From Empedobacter tilapiae (GTDB taxonomy: Bacteria > Bacteroidota > Bacteroidia > Flavobacteriales > Weeksellaceae), in assembly GCF_004785645.1 (NCBI RefSeq), contig NZ_SRPE01000003.1, positions 310,001 through 374,000 on the forward strand: 64,000 nt of DNA, read 5' to 3'. Numbering within the stretch: the first letter of the stretch is position 1; each line of letters starts with the position of its first letter. Positions 1-8,119 of this stretch are shown piece after piece. The translations under genes were made by a program, and so were the position numbers. The notes beneath the pieces are model-generated. The model worked only from the letters and a program-made list of their open reading frames with translations, was not told the origin of the DNA and did not search any database.

Positions 1-2321
1 TTAAGGAAAGCAGGAGATTTTCGTAAGATTTTTTCAACTGTAAAAGGTTGATCTTTTTTGAAAATAATTCCTGTTTCGTTTGTGAAATAATTCAATCTTC
101 GACTTTCTTCTTTTCCGAAAGATGAAAAACCTAAATGCGAAGAATTCAATTCTCCTAGCATATCATTTAACAAAATTCTCAAATCATTTCGATTGTTTAC
201 GTAAGGTAAAAAGTTTGCGTATTGTTCTTTTTTCGCTTTCCAATCAATTCCATGAAAATTTTCATCATAGAAATTTTCTTCTACTCCAGCCCAAGCTTCT
301 TCGTACATTTGATTGAATTCTGAAGCCAAGTTTTTATTGAAATTATATTTAATACTAACTTTTTCAGGATTTGTAGAACTAATGCCAAATTTGTAAACAG
401 AGTTATCGATTAAAGCATAAAGATTTTTCTCATTTTTTACGATAAAATCAGCGCCTTTGTTGAATATTTTATCTGTTTTATCTTCTTCAAAATCAGTGGT
501 TGTTTTTCTGTATAACTGAAATTTGCCATTTTCTTGATTGGTGTTATAGAATAAAAATTGCTTTTTATCATCCGCGAAAACAAAAGGATTTGTCTGATAT
601 CCAAAACGGTCTGTTATCAATTCAATTCGTTCCAAGAACCCTTCTGGATTAATAGTTAATGCTTTAAAATCGTTCTTTTCTTCTTTTTTCTCTTTCTTCT
701 CAACCTTTTTTTCTTCGACAAATAAATTATCAAATTTCTCTGATTTATAAGCTTGGTCAAACCAATCTAAAGAAGCGCGATAAATACTTGACTCTTGCAT
801 TCCCAAAGGATAGGATGGGTTTTTTCTATCGCTTGAAAAATAGATGTATTTTCCGTTTGGAGACCAAGTAGGATCGGCTTCGGAAACACCAGTATTCGTT
901 AAATTAACCGTTGTGTTTTTCTTGATGTTGTGAATAAAAATATCTAACTCGAAATTGCGTTTTGCAGAAAATAAAACATATTCATCATTTGGTGAAAAAG
1001 AAGGTTTCGAATTTTGGAAAGCCCAAATTTCATCTCTAACAATTGTTGATGATTTAAGTGATTTCAAATCTAATAATCTTACTTCGTCGCGTCCGCTTAA
1101 ATAAACAGCTTGTGATAAATCATTGTTGAATGTAATGTCTCGATTATTTCTTAAATCAGAAGTTAATTGTTCAACTTTTCCTTTTCCGTCAGCCGAAATT
1201 TTGAACCAATTTTGGTAACCTTTATAGGTTTGGTTGAAGATTAAGTTTTTATTGTCTTTTAACCATTTTACTTCTAAAACACGTTCTTTTCCATCAGAAA
1301 TTTGATTGACAAATTTTCCTTCATTATCCGAAACAAAAATAATTCCTCTGCTTACAAAAGCCATTTTCTTTCCGTCAGGGGAAATATCAAAATAGTCAAT
1401 ATTATTTTCAACTTCAAAATTTTGTTCTTTTTCTAAAGATTTATTCGAATTGACATTAATTATAAGTGGTTTCGATGTTTTTGCTTTTACATCATAAACA
1501 AATAATTGATAATCTTTTTCGAAAACAACTTTTGAACCATCAGCTGAAACAAAAGGTTTTTTAATCGAAGTTTCAAATTTTGTTAATGCTTCTTTTTTAC
1601 CATTTGCTAACTGATATAAGTTGTATTCGCCATTATTTTCGTCCGAAATAAAATAAATAATTCCGTTTTTATCAACTGTTGGATTAAAATCTTTTCCGTT
1701 GTAATCGGTATATTGTTTATAACTTTTTGTGGTTGGATTATATCCTAATAAATCTGGATTATTTTCTCCTTTGTATCTTTTACGTGTAACTTGATTTGCA
1801 CTTTCAGACGAGTTGGTGAAAATATATTCACCTTGAGGAGTTTCTACTAAACCATTTGTTGTGTTGAAATAATTTGTAAAAAGCGCTTCTGGTGTTTTTC
1901 CATCTAAATTAATTTTAAAACTTCCAAATCCATTATTTTGGTTTGATGTAAAATAGATCGATTTACTATCCCAGCTCCAACTTTCGACTTCGTCTTTGGC
2001 TTGATGAAAAGTCAATTGCTTGATTTGTCCACCATTTATTGGTATCACATAAATATCGTAATTCCCATATTGATTAGAGCTGAATGCCAACCATTTTCCA
2101 TCTGGTGAAACACGAGGATTGATTTCTTCTCCTTCCAAAGCTGTGATTCTTGCCGCATTTCCACCATTTATATCGGTTGACCAAATATCGCCATCGTAGC
2201 TAAAATAAACCGTTTTAGCATCTGGACTTAAAGAAGGAGTAGAGGTGAAATACACTTTTTCCTGAGCAGAAACCTGTGAAATTGCAAAAGCACTAAGTAA
2301 AGTAAAAACTATTTTTTTCAT
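1..2321 (-). CDS. Tricorn-type S41 protease with N-terminal WD40-like propeller, 3' end outside window
   Basis: The reading frame starts at the ATG complementary to 2319-2321 and stays open to base 1, so the C-terminus is missing. The product begins with a signal peptide (MKKIVFTLLSAFAISQVSAQ), followed by many TolB/WD40-like blades with recurrent motifs such as SPDGKWLAFSS and SPNGKYIYFSS. From about residue 690 it shows the tricorn core (YEEAWAGVEENFYDENFHG) leading into the PDZ region (ETGIIFKKD). Family members are periplasmic peptidases with an S41 Ser protease domain, which would lie beyond the edge. It starts only 19 bases after the hisH stop, so it may share the his transcript; there is no metabolic reason for this. 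Identity is secure from the domain order; the protease active site cannot be checked here. Confidence 0.85.
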   Translation of the reverse strand, partial: MKKIVFTLLSAFAISQVSAQEKVYFTSTPSLSPDAKTVYFSYDGDIWSTDINGGNAARITALEGEEINPRVSPDGKWLAFSSNQYGNYDIYVIPINGGQIKQLTFHQAKDEVESWSWDSKSIYFTSNQNNGFGSFKINLDGKTPEALFTNYFNTTNGLVETPQGEYIFTNSSESANQVTRKRYKGENNPDLLGYNPTTKSYKQYTDYNGKDFNPTVDKNGIIYFISDENNGEYNLYQLANGKKEALTKFETSIKKPFVSADGSKVVFEKDYQLFVYDVKAKTSKPLIINVNSNKSLEKEQNFEVENNIDYFDISPDGKKMAFVSRGIIFVSDNEGKFVNQISDGKERVLEVKWLKDNKNLIFNQTYKGYQNWFKISADGKGKVEQLTSDLRNNRDITFNNDLSQAVYLSGRDEVRLLDLKSLKSSTIVRDEIWAFQNSKPSFSPNDEYVLFSAKRNFELDIFIHNIKKNTTVNLTNTGVSEADPTWSPNGKYIYFSSDRKNPSYPLGMQESSIYRASLDWFDQAYKSEKFDNLFVEEKKVEKKEKKEEKNDFKALTINPEGFLERIELITDRFGYQTNPFVFADDKKQFLFYNTNQENGKFQLYRKTTTDFEEDKTDKIFNKGADFIVKNEKNLYALIDNSVYKFGISSTNPEKVSIKYNFNKNLASEFNQMYEEAWAGVEENFYDENFHGIDWKAKKEQYANFLPYVNNRNDLRILLNDMLGELNSSHLGFSSFGKEESRRLNYFTNETGIIFKKDQPFTVEKILRKSPAFL

Positions 2322-2340
2322 GTGTGTGAATTTATAATTA

Positions 2341-2919
2341 TTATAAACTTAGAAAGTTTTTTAATATTTGTTCTCCTATTCCTGCAGATTTCTCTGGGTG
2401 AAATTGAGTTGCGTAAAAATTATCTTTATTTAAAGCAGCTGAATATTCTAAAATATAGTCTGTTTTCGCGATTGTATATTCTGAATTTTCGCAATAAAAA
2501 CTGTGTACATAATAAATGTCGGAGTTTTCTTTAACATCATTAAACAAAGGTGTTTTTAAATCATAAATCGTATTCCAGCCCATGTGAGGAACAATTTTTG
2601 TTGAGGGAAATAATTTCACTTGAATTGGGAAAATTTCTAAACAATCGGTATTTCCTTCTTCCGAATAAGCGCACATTAATTGCTGACCTAAACAAATTCC
2701 TAAAGTTGGTTGTTTTAAATTTTTAATAATTTTATCCAAGCCTTTTTCTTTTAGATAAGCCATCGCAGAACTTGCTTCTCCAACTCCTGGAAAAATTACT
2801 TTATCTGCATTTTGTAAGGTTTCAAAATCGTCTGTAATTATTGCTTCGTATCCCAAACGAGTTACCGCATTGTACACCGATTTTACATTTCCTGCATTGT
2901 ATTTTACTATTGCTATCAT
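2341..2919 (-). CDS. hisH: Imidazole glycerol phosphate synthase, glutaminase subunit HisH
   Basis: A class I glutamine amidotransferase of 192 residues, the normal HisH length. The nucleophile Cys76 lies in GICLGQQLM, and the His/Glu partners are in QFHPEKS (His174, Glu176). It releases ammonia from glutamine and passes it to HisF, which forms imidazole glycerol phosphate and AICAR in the cytoplasm. It is the last his gene present in the window; its obligate partner hisF is not found here. It is separated from hisB by 77 bases that contain an inverted repeat of the TAAGACTTAAG type. Confidence 0.96.
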   Translation of the reverse strand: MIAIVKYNAGNVKSVYNAVTRLGYEAIITDDFETLQNADKVIFPGVGEASSAMAYLKEKGLDKIIKNLKQPTLGICLGQQLMCAYSEEGNTDCLEIFPIQVKLFPSTKIVPHMGWNTIYDLKTPLFNDVKENSDIYYVHSFYCENSEYTIAKTDYILEYSAALNKDNFYATQFHPEKSAGIGEQILKNFLSL

Positions 2920-2937
2920 TTTTTTAGTTTTATGATA

Positions 2938-2979
2938 TAAGACTTAAGAAATAAGTTTAATTATTTGCCTTAAGTCTTA
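2938..2979. repeat. Hairpin element between hisH and hisB
   Basis: TAAGACTTAAG (2938-2948) and its exact reverse complement (2969-2979) flank a 20-base spacer, giving an 11-bp perfect stem. Further related fragments (TTAGGTCTTACGTCTATA) follow to 2998. The same word family recurs at the hisB/hisC and hisC/hisD junctions. Confidence 0.6.
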
Positions 2980-2996
2980 CAACTTAGGTCTTACGT

Positions 2997-4130
2997 CTAT
3001 AAAAGTCCTTTTGTTGATGGTAAAATCATTTTTTCTGGATCACGCTTAACCGCTACTTTAATGGCTTTGGCAAAGGCTTTAAAAATCGCTTCGATTTTGT
3101 GATGTTCGTTTGTACCTTCTGCTTTGATGTTCAAATTTGCTTTTGCTCCGTCTGTAAATGATTTGAAAAAGTGATAGAACATTTCTGTTGGCATCTGACC
3201 AATCATCTCACGTTTAAAATCAGCTTCCCAAACCAACCAATTTCTTCCGCCAAAATCAATCGCTGCTTGTGCTAAACAATCGTCCATCGGTAAAGTAAAT
3301 CCGTAACGTTCGATACCTAATTTATTTCCTAAAGCTTGAGCGAAAACTTCACCCAAAGCAATAGCAGTATCTTCAATAGTGTGATGCTCGTCCACTTCTA
3401 AATCTCCATCGACTTTAATTACTAAATCCATTTGTCCATGACGTGCAATTTGATCTAGCATATGATCGAAAAAGTGAATACCAGTTGAAATATCTGATTT
3501 TCCAGTTCCGTCAAGATTCAATTCGATTTTGATCTTTGTTTCATTCGTGTTTCGAAAAATTGAAGCCGTTCGATTTTGAAGTTTTAAGAACTCGTAAATT
3601 TCTTTCCACGACGTTGTTTTTAAAGCAATAGCATCATTTAATCCTTTGTTACCATTGATTTCATCTGCGCCTAAAGCTTCATCATTCGCGATGAAAATTC
3701 CTTTTCCACCAAGATTTTGAGCTAATTTAACATCTGTTATTCGATCACCGATTACAAACGAATTTGCTAAATCGTACTCTGGATTATTGATGTATTTTGT
3801 TAATAATGCTGTTCCAGGTTTACGCGTTGGTACATTTTCGTGTGCAAAAGTTTTATCGATATAAATATCTTCGAATTTCACGCCTTCGTTTTCAAAAGCC
3901 TTCACCACGAAATTCTGTATTGGCCAAAATAATTCCTCAGGATTTGCAGGCGTTCCCAAACCATCTTGGTTGGTTACCATTGCCAATTCGTAATCCAATT
4001 CTTTTGCTATTTTACTTAAATAAGTAAAGGCTTCTGGATAGAATTCTAACTTAGAAAAGCTGTCGACTTGGTAATCAGCTGGCTCTAAAATCATTGTTCC
4101 ATCGCGGTCTATGAATAGTATTTTTTTCAT
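2997..4130 (-). CDS. hisB: Bifunctional histidinol-phosphatase / imidazoleglycerol-phosphate dehydratase HisB
   Basis: A fused enzyme of 377 residues. The N-terminal HAD phosphatase has the nucleophile motif DRDGT (Asp8, Asp10). The C-terminal dehydratase starts near residue 187 and carries the metal-binding repeats [19 protein letters not shown] and [10 protein letters not shown]. It catalyses steps 6 and 8 of histidine synthesis. This two-domain arrangement is known from enteric bacteria and from Bacteroidota. It follows the four-helix-bundle gene in the operon; the ATG start at 4130 places the phosphatase motif at the usual distance from the N-terminus. Confidence 0.97.
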   Translation of the reverse strand: MKKILFIDRDGTMILEPADYQVDSFSKLEFYPEAFTYLSKIAKELDYELAMVTNQDGLGTPANPEELFWPIQNFVVKAFENEGVKFEDIYIDKTFAHENVPTRKPGTALLTKYINNPEYDLANSFVIGDRITDVKLAQNLGGKGIFIANDEALGADEINGNKGLNDAIALKTTSWKEIYEFLKLQNRTASIFRNTNETKIKIELNLDGTGKSDISTGIHFFDHMLDQIARHGQMDLVIKVDGDLEVDEHHTIEDTAIALGEVFAQALGNKLGIERYGFTLPMDDCLAQAAIDFGGRNWLVWEADFKREMIGQMPTEMFYHFFKSFTDGAKANLNIKAEGTNEHHKIEAIFKAFAKAIKVAVKRDPEKMILPSTKGLL

Positions 4131-4133
4131 TTT

Positions 4134-4167
4134 GTAAGATATTAAGATATAAGACGTAAGATTTAAG
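4134..4167. repeat. Left inverted repeat of the four-helix-bundle cassette
   Basis: GTAAGATTTAAG occupies 4156-4167 and overlaps the stop codon of the four-helix-bundle gene (4163-4165). Its exact reverse complement lies at 4599-4610 on the other side of that gene. Counting the adjoining degenerate part (4142-4155) the two arms match at about 21 of 26 positions. A second partial copy, GTAAGATATTAAG, lies just to the left. Confidence 0.6.
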
Positions 4168-4525
4168 GTTTGGAGTTTTTAATAAACTTTTCATATCCAT
4201 TTATAAGTTTTCCAATTTCTTCTGAGTCTTTTATTAATTCATTAAATTTATTTTCTTCTATATAATTTAGATCTTTACTCAAAATCAATAAATACTTGAC
4301 TTCTTCTAAAGAGCCTTCTGCAATATTTATAAAACTTAGCTGATGCGGAATTGTTTTCTTTTTCTTTCCTTCAACAATATTTGAAGGTATGGAATATGCA
4401 GCGCGTCTTATTTGACTTGTAATTCCAAAAATTTCTTCACGAGGAAATAATTTAGTTAATTCATAAATTTTTAATACAAGTTGATGCGATTTTTGCCAAA
4501 CAATAAGGTCTTTAAATGTTGCCAT
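4163..4525 (-). CDS. Four-helix-bundle protein (S23/IVS-encoded family)
   Basis: A 120-residue protein matching the family first seen as ORFs in 23S rRNA intervening sequences. It has the typical start ([25 protein letters not shown]), the conserved [19 protein letters not shown] block near residues 35-53, and helical segments ending in [10 protein letters not shown]. The family forms small bundles that probably bind nucleic acid, and is related to the Avd accessory protein of diversity-generating retroelements; its cellular role is unknown. It has no role in histidine synthesis, yet it sits in the his operon between hisC and hisB. It is flanked by inverted repeats, one overlapping its own stop and one overlapping the hisC stop, which suggests insertion as a cassette. 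Confidence 0.85.
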   Translation of the reverse strand: MATFKDLIVWQKSHQLVLKIYELTKLFPREEIFGITSQIRRAAYSIPSNIVEGKKKKTIPHQLSFINIAEGSLEEVKYLLILSKDLNYIEENKFNELIKDSEEIGKLINGYEKFIKNSKP

Positions 4526-4584
4526 AATTACAGATTTTAAGATGATTAGATTAAAAATTAAGTTAACAAAATTTGTTCATTATT

Positions 4585-4612
4585 TGTAATCCTTATTTCT
4601 TAAATCTTACAT
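4585..4612. repeat. Right inverted repeat of the four-helix-bundle cassette
   Basis: CTTAAATCTTAC at 4599-4610 is the exact reverse complement of the left arm at 4156-4167. It overlaps the hisC stop codon (4600-4602), so the last HisC residues (about GCKI) are written by the repeat. Confidence 0.6.
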
Positions 4613-5658
4613 CCTAAATCTTTTAAGGTAGTAATAAGTTTCTGATTTTCCTCTTCTGTTCCAACTGTAATTCTTAAACAATTTTGGCACAAATCATCAT
4701 TGGTTCTGTTACGAATTATAATTCCTTTTTCAACCAATTGATTGTAACGTTCGTTTGCATTATCCACTTTAATTAAAATGAAATTAGCATCGCTTGGATA
4801 GATTTTTTCTACAAACGAAACCTCAGTTAAAGCTTTTTCTAAAACTTCTTTTTGTTGAATAATTGTGTTTGTCGCAGCTACCACTTTATCGTAATTGCTT
4901 AAAATTTCAATCGCTTTTAATTGCGTTAATTGATTGATGTTATAAGGTGGCTTAATTTTATTTAAAACATCCACAATTTCTTGTGAAGCATACAAAATTC
5001 CTAAACGAATTCCAGCCAAACCAACTGCTTTCGATAAAGTTTGTGTGACAATTACGTTTGGATAATTTTTGATTTCTTCTATCCAAGACTGTTCTGTGGT
5101 GAAATCGATATAAGCTTCATCGATAATCACTAAACCATTGAAACGATTCACAATTTCTAAAATAGCTTCTCTTTTTATGATTTCTCCAGTTGGATTGTTC
5201 GGAGAACACAAGAAAATCATTTTCGTATTTTTATTAACTTTTGAGAAAATATCTTCGATATTCGGTTGAAAATCTTCTTCGTTTAATAAAGATTTTCGGT
5301 ATTCAATTGCATTCAGATTAGCTAAAACTCCGTACATTCCATAAGAAGGAGAAATAGCAACAACATTATCTTGATTCGGTTCGCAAAATGCACGGAAAAT
5401 TAAATCCAAAACTTCGTCACTTCCATTTCCTAATAAAATCTGATTTGCAGGAAATTTTTTGATTTTACTTAAAATAGATTTTACATTACGTTGTAAAGGA
5501 TCAGGATAACGATTCAATCCATTGTTGAACGGATTTTCGTTCGCATCTAAGAAAACGAAATCGTCATTTATTTCTTGAAATTCGTCACGAGCTGATGAAT
5601 AAGCTTTCATCGTTTTTACATTAGGACGAATGATATTATTTATGTTGAATGAATTCAT
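4600..5658 (-). CDS. hisC: Histidinol-phosphate aminotransferase HisC
   Basis: A fold-type I PLP aminotransferase of 352 residues. The Schiff-base lysine is Lys210 in TQTLSKAVGLAGIRLG; Asp180 and Tyr183 (IIDEAY) contact PLP; FLDANENPF near residue 37 is the usual substrate-phosphate region. It transfers the glutamate amino group to imidazole acetol phosphate. It is third in the operon after hisD. Its 3' end is overlapped by the right inverted repeat of the four-helix-bundle cassette, so the C-terminal residues may differ from those of relatives. Confidence 0.96.
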   Translation of the reverse strand: MNSFNINNIIRPNVKTMKAYSSARDEFQEINDDFVFLDANENPFNNGLNRYPDPLQRNVKSILSKIKKFPANQILLGNGSDEVLDLIFRAFCEPNQDNVVAISPSYGMYGVLANLNAIEYRKSLLNEEDFQPNIEDIFSKVNKNTKMIFLCSPNNPTGEIIKREAILEIVNRFNGLVIIDEAYIDFTTEQSWIEEIKNYPNVIVTQTLSKAVGLAGIRLGILYASQEIVDVLNKIKPPYNINQLTQLKAIEILSNYDKVVAATNTIIQQKEVLEKALTEVSFVEKIYPSDANFILIKVDNANERYNQLVEKGIIIRNRTNDDLCQNCLRITVGTEEENQKLITTLKDLGCKI

Positions 5659-5666
5659 TTTTAGTT

Positions 5667-5746
5667 GTAAGGTTTAAGTTCTAAGACTTAAGATTTTGTT
5701 TATTTAATACTTTTGAATTATTCCTTATGCTTTAGATCTTAAGTCT
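5667..5746. repeat. Hairpin element between hisC and hisD
   Basis: AGACTTAAGAT (5684-5694) and its exact reverse complement (5736-5746) are 41 bases apart. A further related word, GTAAGGTTTAAG, lies at 5667-5678. The right arm is inside hisD and encodes part of its terminal LLDLRSKA. The words match those at the two other his junctions. Confidence 0.55.
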
Positions 5747-7017
5747 AACAAGCGTAGTGTTACTGCATTTTTATGCGCAAATAATTCTTCAGCTTCAGCC
5801 ATTAATTCGATTGCTGGACCAATGTTTTGAATTCCTTCAGTAGTTAATTTTTGAAATGTAATTTTCTTAATAAAACTATCTAAGGAAACGCCTGAATAGT
5901 TTTTTGCATAACCATTTGTAGGCAAAGTGTGATTCGTTCCTGATGCATAATCTCCAGCTGATTCGCACGAATAATTTCCTAAGAAAACAGAACCTGCATT
6001 AATAATTTTTTCGATATAATTTTCAACCGTTTCGCAAGCAATAATTAAGTGTTCTGGCGCATAGATATTCGAAAAAGTTATACATTCTTCGATAGAGTTT
6101 AAAACAATTCCTCTTGAATTTTCTAGAGCTTTATTTGCTAATTCTTTTCTTGGAAGAACTTTTAATTGAGCATTAATTTTAGCAATCGTATCGTTTAATA
6201 TTTGCTCATTATTCGTCAATAGAATCACTTGCGAATCAATTCCGTGTTCGGCTTGTGATAATAAATCGGCTGCGACATATTTAGGAACCGAGGTTTCGTC
6301 TGCAATTACTAACACTTCACTTGGACCTGCGGGCATATCAATAGCGACTCCAAAATTCTGAGCAACTTGTTTTGCAGCAGTTACATATTGATTTCCAGGT
6401 CCAAAAATTTTATCAACTTTTTGAATTGTTTCTGTTCCAAAAGTTAACGCACCAATCGCTTGGATTCCGCCAACTTTATAAATCTTCTCAATTCCAATTA
6501 AGTTAGCAGTATATAAAATAGCAGGATGAATTTTTCCTTCCTGATTTGGAGGTGTACACAAAATAATATTATGACAACCAGCTAATTTTGCAGGAATTCC
6601 TAACATTAATACTGTAGAAAATAATGGAGCTGTTCCGCCAGGAATGTAAATTCCAACATTTTCTATTCCGCGAGATTCTCTCCAACAATTTACACCTTTT
6701 GTTGTTTCAATAATTTTGACATCTTCGCGTTGTAAAGCATGAAATTTCTCGATGTTTGAGGCTGCTAATTGAATCGCTTGTTTTAATTCTTCAGAAATTA
6801 AACTTTTTGCTTCTTCAATTTCTTCTGTAGAAACTTCTAAAGAAACTAATCGTACTTTGTCAAATTTTTCTGTAAAGTCAATTATAGCTTGATCTTTTTC
6901 AGTTTGAATTTTTTCAAAAACATCTAAAACGATCTTTTGTAAATCTTGTGTTTCCTTGGTTGGACGTGAAGTTAATGTTGACCAATCTGAAAGTTGAGGT
7001 TTGATAAATGTTTTCAT
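5725..7017 (-). CDS. hisD: Histidinol dehydrogenase HisD
   Basis: A zinc enzyme of 430 residues that carries out the last two NAD-dependent oxidations from histidinol to histidine. It shows the family signature region around GIENVGIYIPGGTAPLFSTV and GPGNQYVTAAKQ, the GPSEVLVIAD loop and the metal/catalytic EHG in LLSQAEHGIDSQ. The length is normal. The start is one base from the hisG stop, which indicates translational coupling. The final codons are written by a copy of the intergenic repeat, so its C-terminus has probably been remodelled. Confidence 0.97.
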   Translation of the reverse strand: MKTFIKPQLSDWSTLTSRPTKETQDLQKIVLDVFEKIQTEKDQAIIDFTEKFDKVRLVSLEVSTEEIEEAKSLISEELKQAIQLAASNIEKFHALQREDVKIIETTKGVNCWRESRGIENVGIYIPGGTAPLFSTVLMLGIPAKLAGCHNIILCTPPNQEGKIHPAILYTANLIGIEKIYKVGGIQAIGALTFGTETIQKVDKIFGPGNQYVTAAKQVAQNFGVAIDMPAGPSEVLVIADETSVPKYVAADLLSQAEHGIDSQVILLTNNEQILNDTIAKINAQLKVLPRKELANKALENSRGIVLNSIEECITFSNIYAPEHLIIACETVENYIEKIINAGSVFLGNYSCESAGDYASGTNHTLPTNGYAKNYSGVSLDSFIKKITFQKLTTEGIQNIGPAIELMAEAEELFAHKNAVTLRLLDLRSKA

Positions 7018-7018
7018 T

Positions 7019-7876
7019 TTACAAAATCATTTTTTCTATTTCTAACACTAAAATTCCTTCTGCACCCAAAGCTTTCAATTGTTCGATGATGTCCCAAAAA
7101 GTATCTTCTTTGATTACCGTGTGAATTGAAGACCAGCCTTCCTGCGCTAATGGTAAAATTGTTGGTGATTTCATTCCTGGTAACAAAGCAATGATTTCTT
7201 CTAACTTTTCGTTAGGAGCATTCAATAAGATGTATTTGTTTTCTGATGATTGTTTTACAGCTTCAATTCTAAATAAAAGACGATTAACAATACCTTGTTT
7301 TTCAAAATCAAGGTTTTTATTTGAAATTAAAACAGCTTGCGATTCAACAACTGTTACCACTTGTTTCAAACCGTTTGTAAGTAGTGTAGAACCTGTAGAA
7401 ACGATGTCAAAAATAGCATTTGCTAAACCAATACTTGGAGCAATTTCTACACTTCCGCCAATTTCTTCAATTTTTACATTAATTTCTTTTTCTTGGAAAA
7501 ATTTTCTTAAAATGTGAGGATAAGAAGTTGCGATTTTTTTATCTTGAAAATAGCTCAAATTGGTATAAACTTCATCTTTGGGAATAGCTAAACAAAGTTT
7601 ACAATCTGCAAATCCCAATTGACGAATTTGTTTTACTTTTTTAGCTTTTTCCCAAACTTCATTTTCGCCTAATATTCCGATATCAGCCACGCCTTGTTCT
7701 ACATATTGTGGAATATCATCATCACGTAAGAATAAAATTTCAATAGGAAAATTAGAAGATTCTGTTCTTAATTTTCGATTACTTGTTGATATTTTAATTC
7801 CACAATCTTTCAATAATTCGAGTGATTTTTCACTTAATCGACCACTTTTTTGAATGGCTATTTTTAGTTTACTCAT
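7019..7876 (-). CDS. hisG: ATP phosphoribosyltransferase HisG, long form
   Basis: 285 residues, which is the long form that carries its own C-terminal regulatory domain and does not need HisZ. The start (MSKLKIAIQKSGRLSEKSLELL) and the phosphoribosyl-binding region (IFDIVSTGSTLLTNGL) are typical. It joins ATP and PRPP in the committed step of histidine synthesis and is normally feedback-inhibited by histidine. It is the first structural gene, 135 bases after the end of the His-rich leader peptide, so it is the immediate target of the attenuator. Confidence 0.97.
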   Translation of the reverse strand: MSKLKIAIQKSGRLSEKSLELLKDCGIKISTSNRKLRTESSNFPIEILFLRDDDIPQYVEQGVADIGILGENEVWEKAKKVKQIRQLGFADCKLCLAIPKDEVYTNLSYFQDKKIATSYPHILRKFFQEKEINVKIEEIGGSVEIAPSIGLANAIFDIVSTGSTLLTNGLKQVVTVVESQAVLISNKNLDFEKQGIVNRLLFRIEAVKQSSENKYILLNAPNEKLEEIIALLPGMKSPTILPLAQEGWSSIHTVIKEDTFWDIIEQLKALGAEGILVLEIEKMIL

Positions 7877-7906
7877 TTTTAATATTTTATATTTATTTTA
7901 AAAAAA

Positions 7907-7917
7907 TTGAGTAAATC
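7907..7917 (-). promoter_or_regulatory. Segment complementary to the his terminator loop
   Basis: These 11 bases are the exact reverse complement of 7962-7972, which form the loop of the his terminator and one end of its stem. It lies downstream of the terminator and about 30 bases before the hisG start, so it exists only in read-through transcripts. It could stabilise the open form or make a second hairpin. This is inference. Confidence 0.35.
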
Positions 7918-7943
7918 AAAAAAAAGAGAAATGATTTTATGAA

Positions 7944-7983
7944 GAAACAAAAATCCCGTTCGATTTACTCAAACGGGATTTAG
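7944..7983 (-). terminator. Attenuator terminator of the his operon
   Basis: The arms are 7972-7981 and 7951-7960 (10 bp, AAATCCCGTT/AACGGGATTT in the transcript), with an 11-base loop and then a U-rich tract (TTTTTGTTTC). The distal part of its 5' arm can instead pair with the leader coding region. It lies between the leader peptide and hisG. Confidence 0.88.
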
Positions 7984-8028
7984 ATATTTTGATAAAATAA
8001 TTACATATCACTATCTGCTCGCTTGAGT
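7967..8028 (-). promoter_or_regulatory. Antiterminator pairing of the his leader
   Basis: The leader RNA segment complementary to 8020-8028 (ACUCAAGCG, directly after the His codons) pairs over 9 bases, with one G-U, with the segment complementary to 7967-7975 (CGUUUGAGU). This takes four bases of the terminator's 5' arm and its loop. A ribosome stalled on the His codons would leave the first segment free, allowing read-through; a ribosome at the leader stop would cover it, allowing termination. The pairing is seen in the sequence; its function is inferred. Confidence 0.6.
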
Positions 8029-8070
8029 GCAAGTATGATGGTGATGATGATGTAATTGATTTGTGTACAT
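8011..8070 (-). CDS. hisL: His operon leader peptide with six consecutive His codons
   Basis: A 19-residue reading frame, MYTNQLHHHHHHTCTQASR, starting at the ATG complementary to 8068-8070 and ending at TAG (8011-8013). Six His codons in a row (CAT CAT CAT CAC CAT CAT) sit just before the antiterminator segment, and a terminator follows 30 bases after the stop. This is the arrangement of a ribosome-mediated attenuator: shortage of charged tRNA-His stalls the ribosome and lets transcription reach hisG. The promoter element ends about 20 bases before the start codon, so the untranslated leader is very short. Confidence 0.93.
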   Translation of the reverse strand: MYTNQLHHHHHHTCTQASR

Positions 8071-8089
8071 TATTACTTTTTTGTTAGAA

Positions 8090-8119
8090 CAAATTTATAA
8101 AGGAAATTTTAATTGACAA
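8090..8119 (-). promoter_or_regulatory. Bacteroidota-type promoter of the his operon
   Basis: On the minus strand, TTG (complement of 8117-8119) is followed after 19 bases by TAAATTTG (complement of 8090-8097), matching the -33/-7 pattern TTG-N19-TAnnTTTG. The leader ATG follows 19 bases later. Confidence 0.75.

Noticed and set aside
122-316. A plus-strand frame of 64 codons opposite the tricorn gene
   Set aside because: It lies wholly inside the minus-strand protease gene, has no recognisable protein and no start signals.
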